Shown here: positions 26,724 to 34,767 of the stretch, piece after piece
Layout of the letters: each line of letters opens with the position of its first letter
Position numbering within the stretch: the first letter of the stretch is position 1
Origin: Novosphingobium sp. PhB165
GTDB taxonomy: Bacteria; Pseudomonadota; Alphaproteobacteria; Sphingomonadales; Sphingomonadaceae
Direction: 5' to 3'
Assembly: GCF_004341845.1 (NCBI RefSeq)
Contig: NZ_SLVB01000015.1
Span: 24,066-88,065, forward strand
Length of the DNA stretch: 64,000 bases
Program-made: the position numbers and the translations under genes
The notes under the pieces: generated by a model
Databases searched by the model: none
What the model saw: only the letters and a program-made list of their open reading frames with translations
What the model was told of the DNA's origin: nothing

Positions 26724-28304
26724 CTACGCCGACAATTCCGGCGGGGGCACTGGAATCGTCAGGACCAGAGAGAGACCATCCGCATACCACGATTTTGAAA
26801 CCGTTGCGCCAAGGCTCATGAGGCTAGCTGCCTCGAGTTTGTTACCGAACCCGGATCGCGCAGGCGCCTCCCGGATAGGCGGACCGCCTTGTTCGACCCA
26901 GGCCACATGGACAGCGTTGCCGTACCTTTGAACGTCGATCTTGAGCATGCCCGACGATGTGGACAGCGCGCCGTACTTTGCGGCGTTGGTTGCGTACTCA
27001 TGGAAGAGAAGGGCCAAGGAATTCAGCATCTGGCCTTCAACCATGACTTCTTCGCCCGTCTTCACCACATCAATGGCTTGCGAAGAACGATAGGGGGCTA
27101 AAATGGCGCGCAGCAGATCGGCTAGGCTGGCCCTTGATGGGCTAGATTCATCCGTCTCAAGAGGCATTGTCAAGCTGTGCGCCTGTGCCAAGGCGGCGAG
27201 GCGCTCGCGCAGGGCAAGGGCCAATTGGTCAACAGACTCTGCACCACGGGCACTCATGGCAACGAGGCCGCCGACCAGCGCGAACAGGTTCTTGATGCGG
27301 TGGTCCATCTCCCGCATCAGCAGCCGCTGTCGCGACTGAGCTTCGACGCGTTCCCCGATGTCCCTGGCTATCTTCGACGCGCCAATTACATTGCCTGTTT
27401 CATCGCGGATCGGCGAAACCGAAAGAGAAACATCGAGTGGCGAGCCATCCTTTCGTCTGCGCACGGTCTCGAAATGTTCGATTCGTTCGCCGGCGCGAAT
27501 ACGCGCGAGGATCTCGTCCTCTTCGTGAAGTCGATCCTCGGGGATGAGCAAAGTGATCGGTCGCCCAATTACCTCGTCAGCGGTGTACCCGAAGAGGCGC
27601 TGGGCACTTTCGTTCCAGCTCATTATCGTGCCGTCGAGCGATTTGCTCACGATCGCGTCTTCTGAACTTTCCACGATCGCGGCGAGTTTTGCGCTGGCGT
27701 GCTGGGCAACCTCGCGAAGCTCAGCTTCTTTTCTTGCGTCGGCAATGAGTGCAGCGTTGTCGATGGCAATTGCGGCGTGGGCGGCAATTGCCTGCACGAC
27801 TTCTTCGGCTTCTTCGTCAAACACGGCCGGCTGGTCATGCGCTATAAAAAGACCACCGTGGACGGCGCCCTTCCTAGAAATCACGGGGACAGCGAGGTAA
27901 CTGACCACGGGCAAATGCCCCTTTGGCATGCCGAAGTACGGGCTATTGTGGCCAAACCGCGGGTCTGCACGAATGTCTTCCGACCGTACCACTTCTGTGC
28001 CACCAAACGTCGGGGCAAAGACCGCCGTATTGCGCGGCATTGGAAAGCCGGCAAAGTGGGACCGTGAAACGCCGGAAAGCGTGTACAGGCTGTATATCTC
28101 GCCCTGGTCGTCAATCTGATTGTAGAAGAACGCCCCGAACTTGCCGCCGGACGCCTGAGTGGCTGCGTCGGTGACGCTTTGGACCAGATCCTCCAGATCA
28201 AAATCTCCTGCGACCGTCTGAGCGATGCGGCTGAACAGCCTCAGGCGCTGGACCTCGGCCGACACGGGGTGTTGGTCATCATCACTTGGCGACCCTCGTG
28301 TCAT
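26724..28304 (-). CDS. GAF-PAS sensor histidine kinase of the HWE family
   Basis: A 526-residue soluble kinase. An N-terminal GAF domain (residues about 20-180, RIAQTVAGDFDLEDLVQSVTDAAT ... VSYLAVPVISRKG) is followed by a PAS domain (about 200-315, AIVESSEDAIVSKSLDG ... VIGASKIARDIGER) and an HWE-type dimerisation/phosphotransfer domain with the acceptor His in EMDHRIKNLFALVGG. The ATPase N-box (LLFHEYATNAAKYGALS) and a late Gly motif (SGFGNKLE) are present. ATG 28304 is chosen; a TTG at 28352 is possible. No response regulator is adjacent. HWE kinases often serve light- or stress-sensing circuits. Confidence 0.92.
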   Translation of the reverse strand: MTRGSPSDDDQHPVSAEVQRLRLFSRIAQTVAGDFDLEDLVQSVTDAATQASGGKFGAFFYNQIDDQGEIYSLYTLSGVSRSHFAGFPMPRNTAVFAPTFGGTEVVRSEDIRADPRFGHNSPYFGMPKGHLPVVSYLAVPVISRKGAVHGGLFIAHDQPAVFDEEAEEVVQAIAAHAAIAIDNAALIADARKEAELREVAQHASAKLAAIVESSEDAIVSKSLDGTIMSWNESAQRLFGYTADEVIGRPITLLIPEDRLHEEDEILARIRAGERIEHFETVRRRKDGSPLDVSLSVSPIRDETGNVIGASKIARDIGERVEAQSRQRLLMREMDHRIKNLFALVGGLVAMSARGAESVDQLALALRERLAALAQAHSLTMPLETDESSPSRASLADLLRAILAPYRSSQAIDVVKTGEEVMVEGQMLNSLALLFHEYATNAAKYGALSTSSGMLKIDVQRYGNAVHVAWVEQGGPPIREAPARSGFGNKLEAASLMSLGATVSKSWYADGLSLVLTIPVPPPELSA

Positions 28305-29226
28305 CGGCTCATGCTGACGAATAATTTTTTCCACAAACGGGCCCGATCGCAATGCCGCATCGATTGTTCCGACTTTAGCGAAGTGACGATAGCAAGCAAG
28401 CGTCCCTGCTAGGCCATTCCTTCAGGCACGGCGGCCTCCGGTATATTGGGCGTGCCGACGCATTTACGCGTGAGGAACCCGCAAAAGAGAGACTGGGCTG
28501 TCAGCGAAAATCGAACGACGTGTGCGGCTCTTGAACCGAGGTTCGGATCGCGTGCTTACTTGTGCGGGTGGGTAGAAGACGGAGCACAGGAGCATGATCA
28601 ATCGACTGAAGAGGCTGTCCGAACTGCGCGCGGTCGCGAGAAGGAAAAGCGGTTCGTCCGTACGCTTGATGAAGCCGCGGCAAAGGCGGTCGTGATAGCC
28701 GCCGTAACCTTCGCTGTGGGGTTGACCTTAAAAAGGATGTTCGAGCGCTCTGTGGCACACGCTGCGGAAGAGGGCGCGAAAACAAGAGCAGAGTAGCGGG
28801 TGGATTGAACACAACCGGCGAGGCAAAGCCGGAAAATGTGCGTCCGGACCGGTGTTTTGGGATGGCGCCCCCAGTTTCTGAAGCTCGGTAGGTTTCGCTT
28901 CTTGGAGACGGCGGCAGGAAAAATTTAGGAACTTCTTACGTTTACGGCATCCGCTCAAAACTGCACCAGTGCTTATCGCATTTCTCAGCCGCTGGGCGAC
29001 CGAGGTTGAAGGATTCAAGATGCTTCGACTTTTCTGTGGTCGGCCCTTAGCAGGGCAACGCATCGGTGAAGGTATCTGTTATGGGATATCTCTTTTTTAT
29101 CTGCTGGTTAAGCGCGTCCCAAGCGGACTCCCGAATTCGGCGCCCCTTGGCTCGCGGGATCGCGCGGGGATTTGAAAGAAGAAAGGGCGTTAGAGCTCGT
29201 TGGCTATGACCGCTTTTGTAACGAGA
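28305..29226. other. intergenic region with one possible small gene (28446-28796, plus)
   Basis: The only candidate is a plus-strand frame ending at 28796 whose C-terminal part looks real: KRFVRTLDEAAAKAVVIAAVTFAVGLTLKRMFERS, a basic segment plus one membrane helix. Its start is unclear: the frame opens at TTG 28446 without a ribosome-binding site, while CAGGAGC precedes ATG 28594 (MINRLKRLSELRAVARRK) in another frame, which suggests a frameshifted small membrane protein. The rest of the region shows nothing. Confidence 0.4.
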
Positions 29227-30009
29227 CTAATGCGCACTGCCTGGCTCTGCCATCTTGCGGTGCTGTTCGGCGAGCATGGACTGAGGGACCACGCCTGCTG
29301 CCGCTACCTGCAGCTTGTTGTACCAGCCCGAAACTACCGTGCTCTTGCCAGCCTGCAGTGCGTCCCAGCCATCCTTGGCGACTTTCGCAGGATCGGCCTT
29401 GCTGTCGTCCGCCCCGACATCCGTATCCTTGCCGAGCCCGGCGCGGTCGAAGAATTTCGTATCGGTGACGCCTGGCATGAGGGTGGTCAGGGTCACGCCG
29501 TCGAAATCCTTCAGTTCGTTCCGAAGTGCTTCGGTGAAATTATCCACGAACGCCTTGGTGCCGTTGTAAACGGCGTTGAAGCTGCCTGGAATGAAGCCCG
29601 CGATCGACCCTGTCGCAAGCACCTTGCCGTCGTTTCTGGCAGCCATCGACTTCAGAACGCTTTGCAGGAGATAAAGCGTACCGGTCACGTTAGTGTCGAG
29701 AACATGCCGCCATTCGGAGACATCCTGTTCGAGGAACGCATGCCCTAGGCCGTGGCCGGCATTGGCGCAGAGCAAGTCGATCCGCCGGCCGGTGGCACGC
29801 ACGAGCAGACCGTCGACGCCTTCGAGAGTTGAGAGATCGGCCTCCAGAGTTTCGACCGAGACGCCGAGCGCCTCCAACTCCGCCTTGACATCGCCAAACG
29901 GAGTGTCGGCGGCTAATAACAAATCATAGCCATCCTTCGCCGCAAGCTTGGCAAGTTCAAGTCCGATGCCGCTCGACGCGCCGGTGATCACAGCTAATTT
30001 ATTCGTCAT
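29227..30009 (-). CDS. short-chain dehydrogenase/reductase
   Basis: A 260-residue SDR starting at ATG 30009 after AGGAG. The NAD(P)-binding motif is TGASSGIG near the N-terminus, followed by CANAGHG, the active-site Ser in ATGSIAGF and Y-x3-K in YNGTKAF. The C-terminus (VSGWYNKLQVAAAG) matches SDRs annotated as 'SDR family NAD(P)-dependent oxidoreductase' with a short lipophilic tail. Substrate unknown. Upstream lie a zinc dehydrogenase and an SRPBCC gene in the same direction, with 118 bases between, so a loose operon is possible. Confidence 0.92.
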   Translation of the reverse strand: MTNKLAVITGASSGIGLELAKLAAKDGYDLLLAADTPFGDVKAELEALGVSVETLEADLSTLEGVDGLLVRATGRRIDLLCANAGHGLGHAFLEQDVSEWRHVLDTNVTGTLYLLQSVLKSMAARNDGKVLATGSIAGFIPGSFNAVYNGTKAFVDNFTEALRNELKDFDGVTLTTLMPGVTDTKFFDRAGLGKDTDVGADDSKADPAKVAKDGWDALQAGKSTVVSGWYNKLQVAAAGVVPQSMLAEQHRKMAEPGSAH

Positions 30010-30127
30010 GGCTTTCTCCTGCAGAGAAGATTGCAAAGGCCACCGAATGGCCGGCGTGAGCCGGAAGCCAACTCGGACCGGCAGTTAGTACCGCAACCTC
30101 AGGTGAGGACCGTTGCCCTCCAGTTCC

Positions 30128-31321
30128 TCAAGGCACACGGGCGAGGTCGAGGCCCGGCTTCAGCACAACCTTGGTCACCTCGTTCTGCTTGTCATGAAAC
30201 ATCTTGTAGCCATCGGGTGCCTGCTCGAGGGACAGGCGGTGGCTGATGAGGAAGGTCGTATCGATCTTCTCTTCCATGATCGCATTCAGCAGTCCGGGCA
30301 GGTAGTGCTGGACATGGGTCTGGCCGGTCTTGAGCGTCAGGCCCTTCTCCATGAATGCACCAAGCGGGAACTTGTCGACGAACCCGCCGTAAACCGCAGG
30401 CATCGACACCCGGCCTCCCTTGCGGCACGCCAGGATGGCCTGCCGGATTGAATGCGTGCGGTCGGTTCCCAGGAACGTGGATGCCTTGATCTGATCCCAG
30501 ACATTGTCGGCGAAGAAACCGTGCGCCTCAAGCCCAACCGCATCGATGCAGGCATCGGGTCCGATGCCGCCGGTCATCTCCATCAGAGCCTCGTAGGTCT
30601 TGGTCTCTTCGAAGTTGATGGTTTCGGCTCCGAACTTCCGGGCGAGTTCGAGCCGGTGCGGAAAGTGATCGATGGCAATGACCCGTTCGGCACCCATCAG
30701 AAACGCCGACTGGACGGAAAACAGCCCAACCGGGCCGCATCCCCAGACCGCCACCGTGTCGCCCGGCTCGATCTCGGCGTTCTCAGCTGCCTGCCATCCG
30801 GTGGGCAAAATGTCGGAAAGGAAGAGGACTTTGTCGTCTTCGATCCCATCCGGGATCACGATCGGCCCTACGTCGGAAAACGGGACGCGAACATATTCGG
30901 CCTGGCCGCCGGCATAGCCTCCGGTCATGTGGCTATAGCCGAACAGGCCGGACATCGGCTGTCCGTAGAGTGTCTGGGCGATGTCCTGGTTGTCGGCGGG
31001 CAGGCCATTGTCACAGGCGGAATACTGATGCTTCGAGCAATGGAAGCAAGACCCACAGGCAATGGTGAAGGGGACGACCACGCGCTGCCCCTTCTGGAGC
31101 GTGGAATCCCTGCCGATCTCAACCACCTCGCCCATGAATTCGTGGCCGAGGATGTCACCCGCCTGCATCGTAGGAATGTAGCCATCGTAGAGATGAAGGT
31201 CCGAACCGCAGATCGCCGTGGAGGTGATCTTTAGGATGGCATCGCGTGGGTTGAGAATATCGGGGTCGTCGACGGTGTCGACGCGAACGTCGTGCTTCCC
31301 GTGCCAGGTCAATGCGCGCAT
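30128..31321 (-). CDS. zinc-dependent alcohol/formaldehyde-type dehydrogenase (MDR family)
   Basis: A 397-residue medium-chain dehydrogenase. Catalytic zinc ligands appear in TAICGSDLHLYDG and GHEFMGEVV, the structural zinc site is CGSCFHCSKHQYSACD, and the NAD-binding motif is VWGCGPVGLFS. The long insertion (ADNQDIAQTLYGQPMSGLFGYSHMTGGYAGG) is typical of the glutathione-independent formaldehyde dehydrogenase-like branch. Its start ATG shares one base with the stop of the preceding SRPBCC gene (TGATG), so the two are translationally coupled. Confidence 0.93.
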   Translation of the reverse strand: MRALTWHGKHDVRVDTVDDPDILNPRDAILKITSTAICGSDLHLYDGYIPTMQAGDILGHEFMGEVVEIGRDSTLQKGQRVVVPFTIACGSCFHCSKHQYSACDNGLPADNQDIAQTLYGQPMSGLFGYSHMTGGYAGGQAEYVRVPFSDVGPIVIPDGIEDDKVLFLSDILPTGWQAAENAEIEPGDTVAVWGCGPVGLFSVQSAFLMGAERVIAIDHFPHRLELARKFGAETINFEETKTYEALMEMTGGIGPDACIDAVGLEAHGFFADNVWDQIKASTFLGTDRTHSIRQAILACRKGGRVSMPAVYGGFVDKFPLGAFMEKGLTLKTGQTHVQHYLPGLLNAIMEEKIDTTFLISHRLSLEQAPDGYKMFHDKQNEVTKVVLKPGLDLARVP

Positions 31322-31914
31322 CAGGCGTTCTCCTCGTCGAGCTGCTTGCGGGTGCGCGCCGCAGTTGCGACCTCGCCGGTTTCCATGAATTGTTTGAAAC
31401 GCCGCAGGTCGCGCCGCGCTTGGATGGCGGGCTCACGTTGGAACATCTTTGCGACAATTTTGCCGACGACGCTGGCAGGCGGATCGTAAAGGACTGTTGC
31501 TGTCACCCAGGTTCCTCGCCCTCCGGGCGCATCGCGGAACTCGATACGTCCGCTGTTGGGAACGTCAGCGCCTTCCTCTGTCGTCCATGCGATGAGTTCG
31601 CCGGGCGTCTCCTGGGTAACGACGGAAGTCCATTCGACAGTGCGTTCGCCCGGTCCCCGAACCGTCCAATGCGATCGGCCGTCGCTTAGCTGTTCGACAG
31701 AAATCACATTGTCGAGAAATTTCGGGAGGTTAGAGAAGTCTCGCCAAACGGCAAACAGTTCGTCTCGCGGGCGATTGATCGTAACGGTCTTGCCGGAAAG
31801 AGTGTCGCCCTTGGCCCCATCGAGCTCGCTGGCGACTATCTGCGCCCTTTCGCCGTCTTTGGCGGTGGACAATGGGGCATCATCGTGCCCCGTGCGATCG
31901 CGCACGTCAGCCAT
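31321..31914 (-). CDS. SRPBCC (START-like) family protein
   Basis: A 197-residue protein with a polyketide cyclase/dehydrase-type lipid-binding fold: TVTINRPRDELFAVWRDFSNLPKFLDNV and VEWTSVVTQETPGELIAWTTE are standard for this group, which often sits beside zinc dehydrogenases in alphaproteobacteria. It probably binds a hydrophobic small molecule; no catalytic residue can be assigned. It is the first gene of an operon with the dehydrogenase. The C-terminal helix region (QARRDLRRFKQFMETGE) matches the family's usual ending. Confidence 0.9.
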   Translation of the reverse strand: MADVRDRTGHDDAPLSTAKDGERAQIVASELDGAKGDTLSGKTVTINRPRDELFAVWRDFSNLPKFLDNVISVEQLSDGRSHWTVRGPGERTVEWTSVVTQETPGELIAWTTEEGADVPNSGRIEFRDAPGGRGTWVTATVLYDPPASVVGKIVAKMFQREPAIQARRDLRRFKQFMETGEVATAARTRKQLDEENA

Positions 31915-32217
31915 TCAATCACTCCCACTTGTCTGGAAATCGGCTTCAAGAGGGGAACGCCATTGACGCCGCGGCAGTCGCCGCCTCCTGCCCGTTTTGC
32001 GATAAAGCGGGGCAGGGAGTCGCCCGAATAAACGGAGGTCAACTCAGGTTATGCGCCAGGCCCGCCCACGCAAGCGCCGGGGTGCACGTTTGCTGAGGCA
32101 TCAAGGATATCTGTCGATCGCTGAGGAAGGAGGCACATGCGGTGATCCCGCTTTGGAAAGCTCCGGAACGACACCGCTGTCCACGAATTAAAGGAGTCTG
32201 CCCGAAGGAGAGGACAG
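31915..32217. other. divergent promoter region between the SRPBCC gene and ku
   Basis: It should hold promoters for both directions. AAGGAG at about 32203 is the ku ribosome-binding site. No LexA box (GTTC-N7-GTTC) was found, so ku is not visibly SOS-controlled. No gene supported. Confidence 0.5.
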
Positions 32218-33123
32218 ATGGCTGCACGTCCGTACTGGAAAGGCCAGATCCGCCTGGCGCTCGTTTCGATCCCTGTTGAGATATATTCCGCCACCAGAAG
32301 CGGCGCTACGATCGCCTTCAATCAAATCCACGAGCCCTCGGGCCAGCGTATCAAATATGAAAAGGTCGTGCCTGGCATCGGTCCCGTGGACGTCGAGGAC
32401 ATCGTCAAAGGTTTCGAGTACGCCAAGGGAGAGTATGTCCTGCTCGACGAGAAGGAGATCGAGGGCGTCAAGCTCGAGAGCAAAAAGACGCTCGAGCTGA
32501 CCCAGTTCGTCGATGCGCATGATGTCGACATGATCTATTTCGAGAAGCCTTATTACGTCGTGCCCGCCGACGATCTGGCGGAAGAGGCCTTCATCGTCCT
32601 TCGCGAGGCGCTGCGACGCACGCGCAAGATAGGACTGGGGCAACTCGCCATGCGCGGCCGGGAGTACGTCGTCAGCATCAAGGCCTGCGGGCGCGGGATG
32701 GTGATGGAGACGCTGCGCTACGCCGACGAGGTCAACAAGGCGACGAGCTATTTTCGCGACATCGGCGATACGGATCCCGACGAGGAGTTGCTCGACCTGG
32801 CTACCACGCTGATCGACAAGAAGACCGGCAAATTCGACGCGGCCGAATTTCACGATCGCTATGCCGATGCCCTCAAGGAGCTCATCGAGCGAAAGAAGAA
32901 GGGCAAGACCCTCAACATCGATTCCGACGACAGCGGCAAGGATCCGCGGGGCTCGAACGTCGTCGATCTGATGGCGGCGCTCAAGAACTCGCTCGGCAGC
33001 GCCAGCAGGGCGGCGCCCAAAACGACTGCCAAGAAGCCCGCCGCCAAGAAAACTGCAAAGGCCGCCGCCAAGCAGCCCGCCACCAAATCGGCTGCGAAGC
33101 CATCGACGCGCAAGCGGGCCTGA
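32218..33123 (+). CDS. ku: Ku, non-homologous end-joining protein
   Basis: A 301-residue bacterial Ku. The beta-barrel core starts WKGQIRLALVSIPVEIYSAT and includes KYEKVVPGIGPVDVEDIVKGFEY and the ring-forming segment YYVVPADDLAEEAFIVLREAL. The C-terminus is a Lys/Ala-rich tail (KTTAKKPAAKKTAKAAAKQ), as in many alphaproteobacterial Ku proteins, thought to aid DNA binding and LigD contact. Ku dimers ring double-strand ends and recruit LigD, encoded 1.6 kb downstream. Confidence 0.96.
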   Translation: MAARPYWKGQIRLALVSIPVEIYSATRSGATIAFNQIHEPSGQRIKYEKVVPGIGPVDVEDIVKGFEYAKGEYVLLDEKEIEGVKLESKKTLELTQFVDAHDVDMIYFEKPYYVVPADDLAEEAFIVLREALRRTRKIGLGQLAMRGREYVVSIKACGRGMVMETLRYADEVNKATSYFRDIGDTDPDEELLDLATTLIDKKTGKFDAAEFHDRYADALKELIERKKKGKTLNIDSDDSGKDPRGSNVVDLMAALKNSLGSASRAAPKTTAKKPAAKKTAKAAAKQPATKSAAKPSTRKRA

Positions 33124-33126
33124 GCC

Positions 33127-33387
33127 GTGAGGAAAAGCCTGGACCATCCCGCCCCAGGGCCTGGGGACGATGATGCCGCTTTCGCCGAAGGGGCGATAAC
33201 GCTTTGGGCCAACCTTCTGGCACTGATCGGAACGCATCTTCGCGAGACAGGCATGCCGAGACAGGAGGTGCTCGACATGCTCGCCATGCTGCACGAGACA
33301 AATGAGGAGACCATCCGCTCGCCGCGCGCCCGCGCGGTGGCATCGCGGCACCTGTTGTCGGTTTATCGTGCTCTCGGTGAAGCCTGA
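33127..33387 (+). CDS. small hypothetical protein directly after ku
   Basis: An 86-residue, mostly helical protein from GTG 33127, three bases after the ku stop. It includes ITLWANLLALIGTHLRETGMPRQEVLDMLAMLHETNEETIRSPRARAVASRHLL in essence: three predicted amphipathic helices. No ribosome-binding site is strong, so translation by coupling to ku is likely. Function unknown; its position suggests a link to end joining. Confidence 0.62.
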   Translation: MRKSLDHPAPGPGDDDAAFAEGAITLWANLLALIGTHLRETGMPRQEVLDMLAMLHETNEETIRSPRARAVASRHLLSVYRALGEA

Positions 33388-33391
33388 TCGC

Positions 33392-33634
33392 TCAGCCATT
33401 TGGCCCAAAGCGCCGGCGCCCGGGATTTCGCAGGTGTCGGAAATGGTCCTTGATATGGGCGTTGAAGAACGTCCCTGCCGAAGGCGCTCTGCAGAACCCC
33501 TCAAAGAGGAACGCGGGCACGTCATAGTAGAGATAGTCGCCGGTCTGGTAAAACCAGACCCTAAGGGTCCGGGCCTCGTCATCGTAGGCGATGTGATCGA
33601 TCATCGAGGACTGAGCGAAGCAGTGCGTGCGCAT
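33392..33634 (-). CDS. KTSC domain protein
   Basis: The 80-residue product matches the KTSC domain: SSMIDHIAYDDEARTLRVWF, then the aromatic pattern GDYLYYDVPAFLFEGF and PSAGTFFNAHIKDHF. KTSC domains occur alone or fused to nucleic-acid enzymes and lysyl-tRNA synthetases, with unknown role. It converges on the ku-linked small gene, four bases away. The first Met (33634) is used; Met11 is an alternative. Confidence 0.8.
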   Translation of the reverse strand: MRTHCFAQSSMIDHIAYDDEARTLRVWFYQTGDYLYYDVPAFLFEGFCRAPSAGTFFNAHIKDHFRHLRNPGRRRFGPNG

Positions 33635-33772
33635 ATCCTACCGAGCGCACGGGGCAGCGGCTCGTTCCCGGCACAGACTCGATCTGACTGCATCTTCGGG
33701 AAGGAGGCCAATGCTGAGTTCGATAGCCGGCGAAAATCCGACTTCGGGTCAGTCGCCCCGGATTTCCACTAA

Positions 33773-34702
33773 ATGACGCTGGCAACCGACGATCAACTGC
33801 GCCAGATGGCCCAGCATCGAGGTCTCAAGCTGCTGCGCTCCCGGCGGCGCAAGCCCGGCGTCGGTGACTACGGTAAGTATGGGCTGACTGATAAAAGTGG
33901 AAAGGCCCTTCTTGGTGTCGGCGAAAACGGGCTAACTGCCTGCGCGCAGGATATTGAGGACTTTCTGCGTGCAAGCGAGCTTGGCACATGGAAGCAATCC
34001 GCCGACGCGGCGCCGCAGCGCCCACGACCGCCGAAAAAGCCATCAGCGTCCGAGCCCGACGATGAAGATACGGCTTTTCGGCGGCACTCTGGGCAGCGCC
34101 CGCGCCGCCGAACGGCGTCTGGTGCTGATAATCCTTCGCTTGGCGAAAGGGACTTAGCAGGTGGAACCCGCCCAAAACCGGCTCTTAGGCTCGTTCCCCA
34201 ATCCGAACGGGCGAAAAAGCTAGCATCCCGGCGCCCCCGTGAATCGAGAACAAAGCCCGAAGCTGCTCCCAATCCGGTGCTGCGTATCCGCCTAGCCAAT
34301 CCCAACGACAGCATGGAACTGGCGGCGCTGCTCGATCAGCTCTCCGGCATCGCCATTGAGCCGAGCGAGGTTGCAAGAAATCTTGCCGAGGTTCGAAAGG
34401 CAAAGGCGGGGTTGATCGTGGCCGAGCTTGGCAGGGTGGTCGGTTGCTGTGAGTGGTCGATCATTCCTTCTGTCCATCGCGGTGCCCTGGGGCGTCTGAT
34501 CGTGCTTGTCGTCGATAAAGCGCATCGGCGGCGGGGCATCGCAACGGCCATGCTGGCCGCAGCGGAGAAGGCGTTGGCGGAGGTTGGATGCATGCAGGTC
34601 GAGGCGCTGAGCGATATCATGATCAATAACAGTCACAATTTTTTCCGCTCTCTCGGCTTTGAACAAACAAGCTATCGTTTCATCCGCGACCTCGGCGAAT
34701 AG
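33773..34702 (+). CDS. GNAT acetyltransferase with an N-terminal sphingomonad domain
   Basis: The protein has 309 residues in three parts. Residues about 1-65 (LRQMAQHRGLKLLRSRRRKPGVGDYGKYGL...ENGLTACAQDIEDFL) match a small basic domain common in sphingomonads; a Pro/Arg-rich linker follows (about 80-165); residues 166-309 are a GNAT domain with the acetyl-CoA loop (VVDKAHRRRGIATAMLAAAE) and the ending NFFRSLGFEQTSYRF. It could acetylate a protein or small molecule; the basic N-terminus may bind nucleic acid or the Ku/LigD complex. It lies between ku and ligD, 65 bases before ligD. Confidence 0.85.
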   Translation: MTLATDDQLRQMAQHRGLKLLRSRRRKPGVGDYGKYGLTDKSGKALLGVGENGLTACAQDIEDFLRASELGTWKQSADAAPQRPRPPKKPSASEPDDEDTAFRRHSGQRPRRRTASGADNPSLGERDLAGGTRPKPALRLVPQSERAKKLASRRPRESRTKPEAAPNPVLRIRLANPNDSMELAALLDQLSGIAIEPSEVARNLAEVRKAKAGLIVAELGRVVGCCEWSIIPSVHRGALGRLIVLVVDKAHRRRGIATAMLAAAEKALAEVGCMQVEALSDIMINNSHNFFRSLGFEQTSYRFIRDLGE

Positions 34703-34767
34703 AGAAGGGCGGCGAGGGAACGAGTTCGTCTCCGCATCGATTACGTGGCATATCGATTGGAGGCGAC

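Noticed and set aside
28969..29175. 68-codon plus-strand frame with a hydrophobic segment
   Set aside because: No start signal, no family, and it overlaps low-quality sequence between genes.
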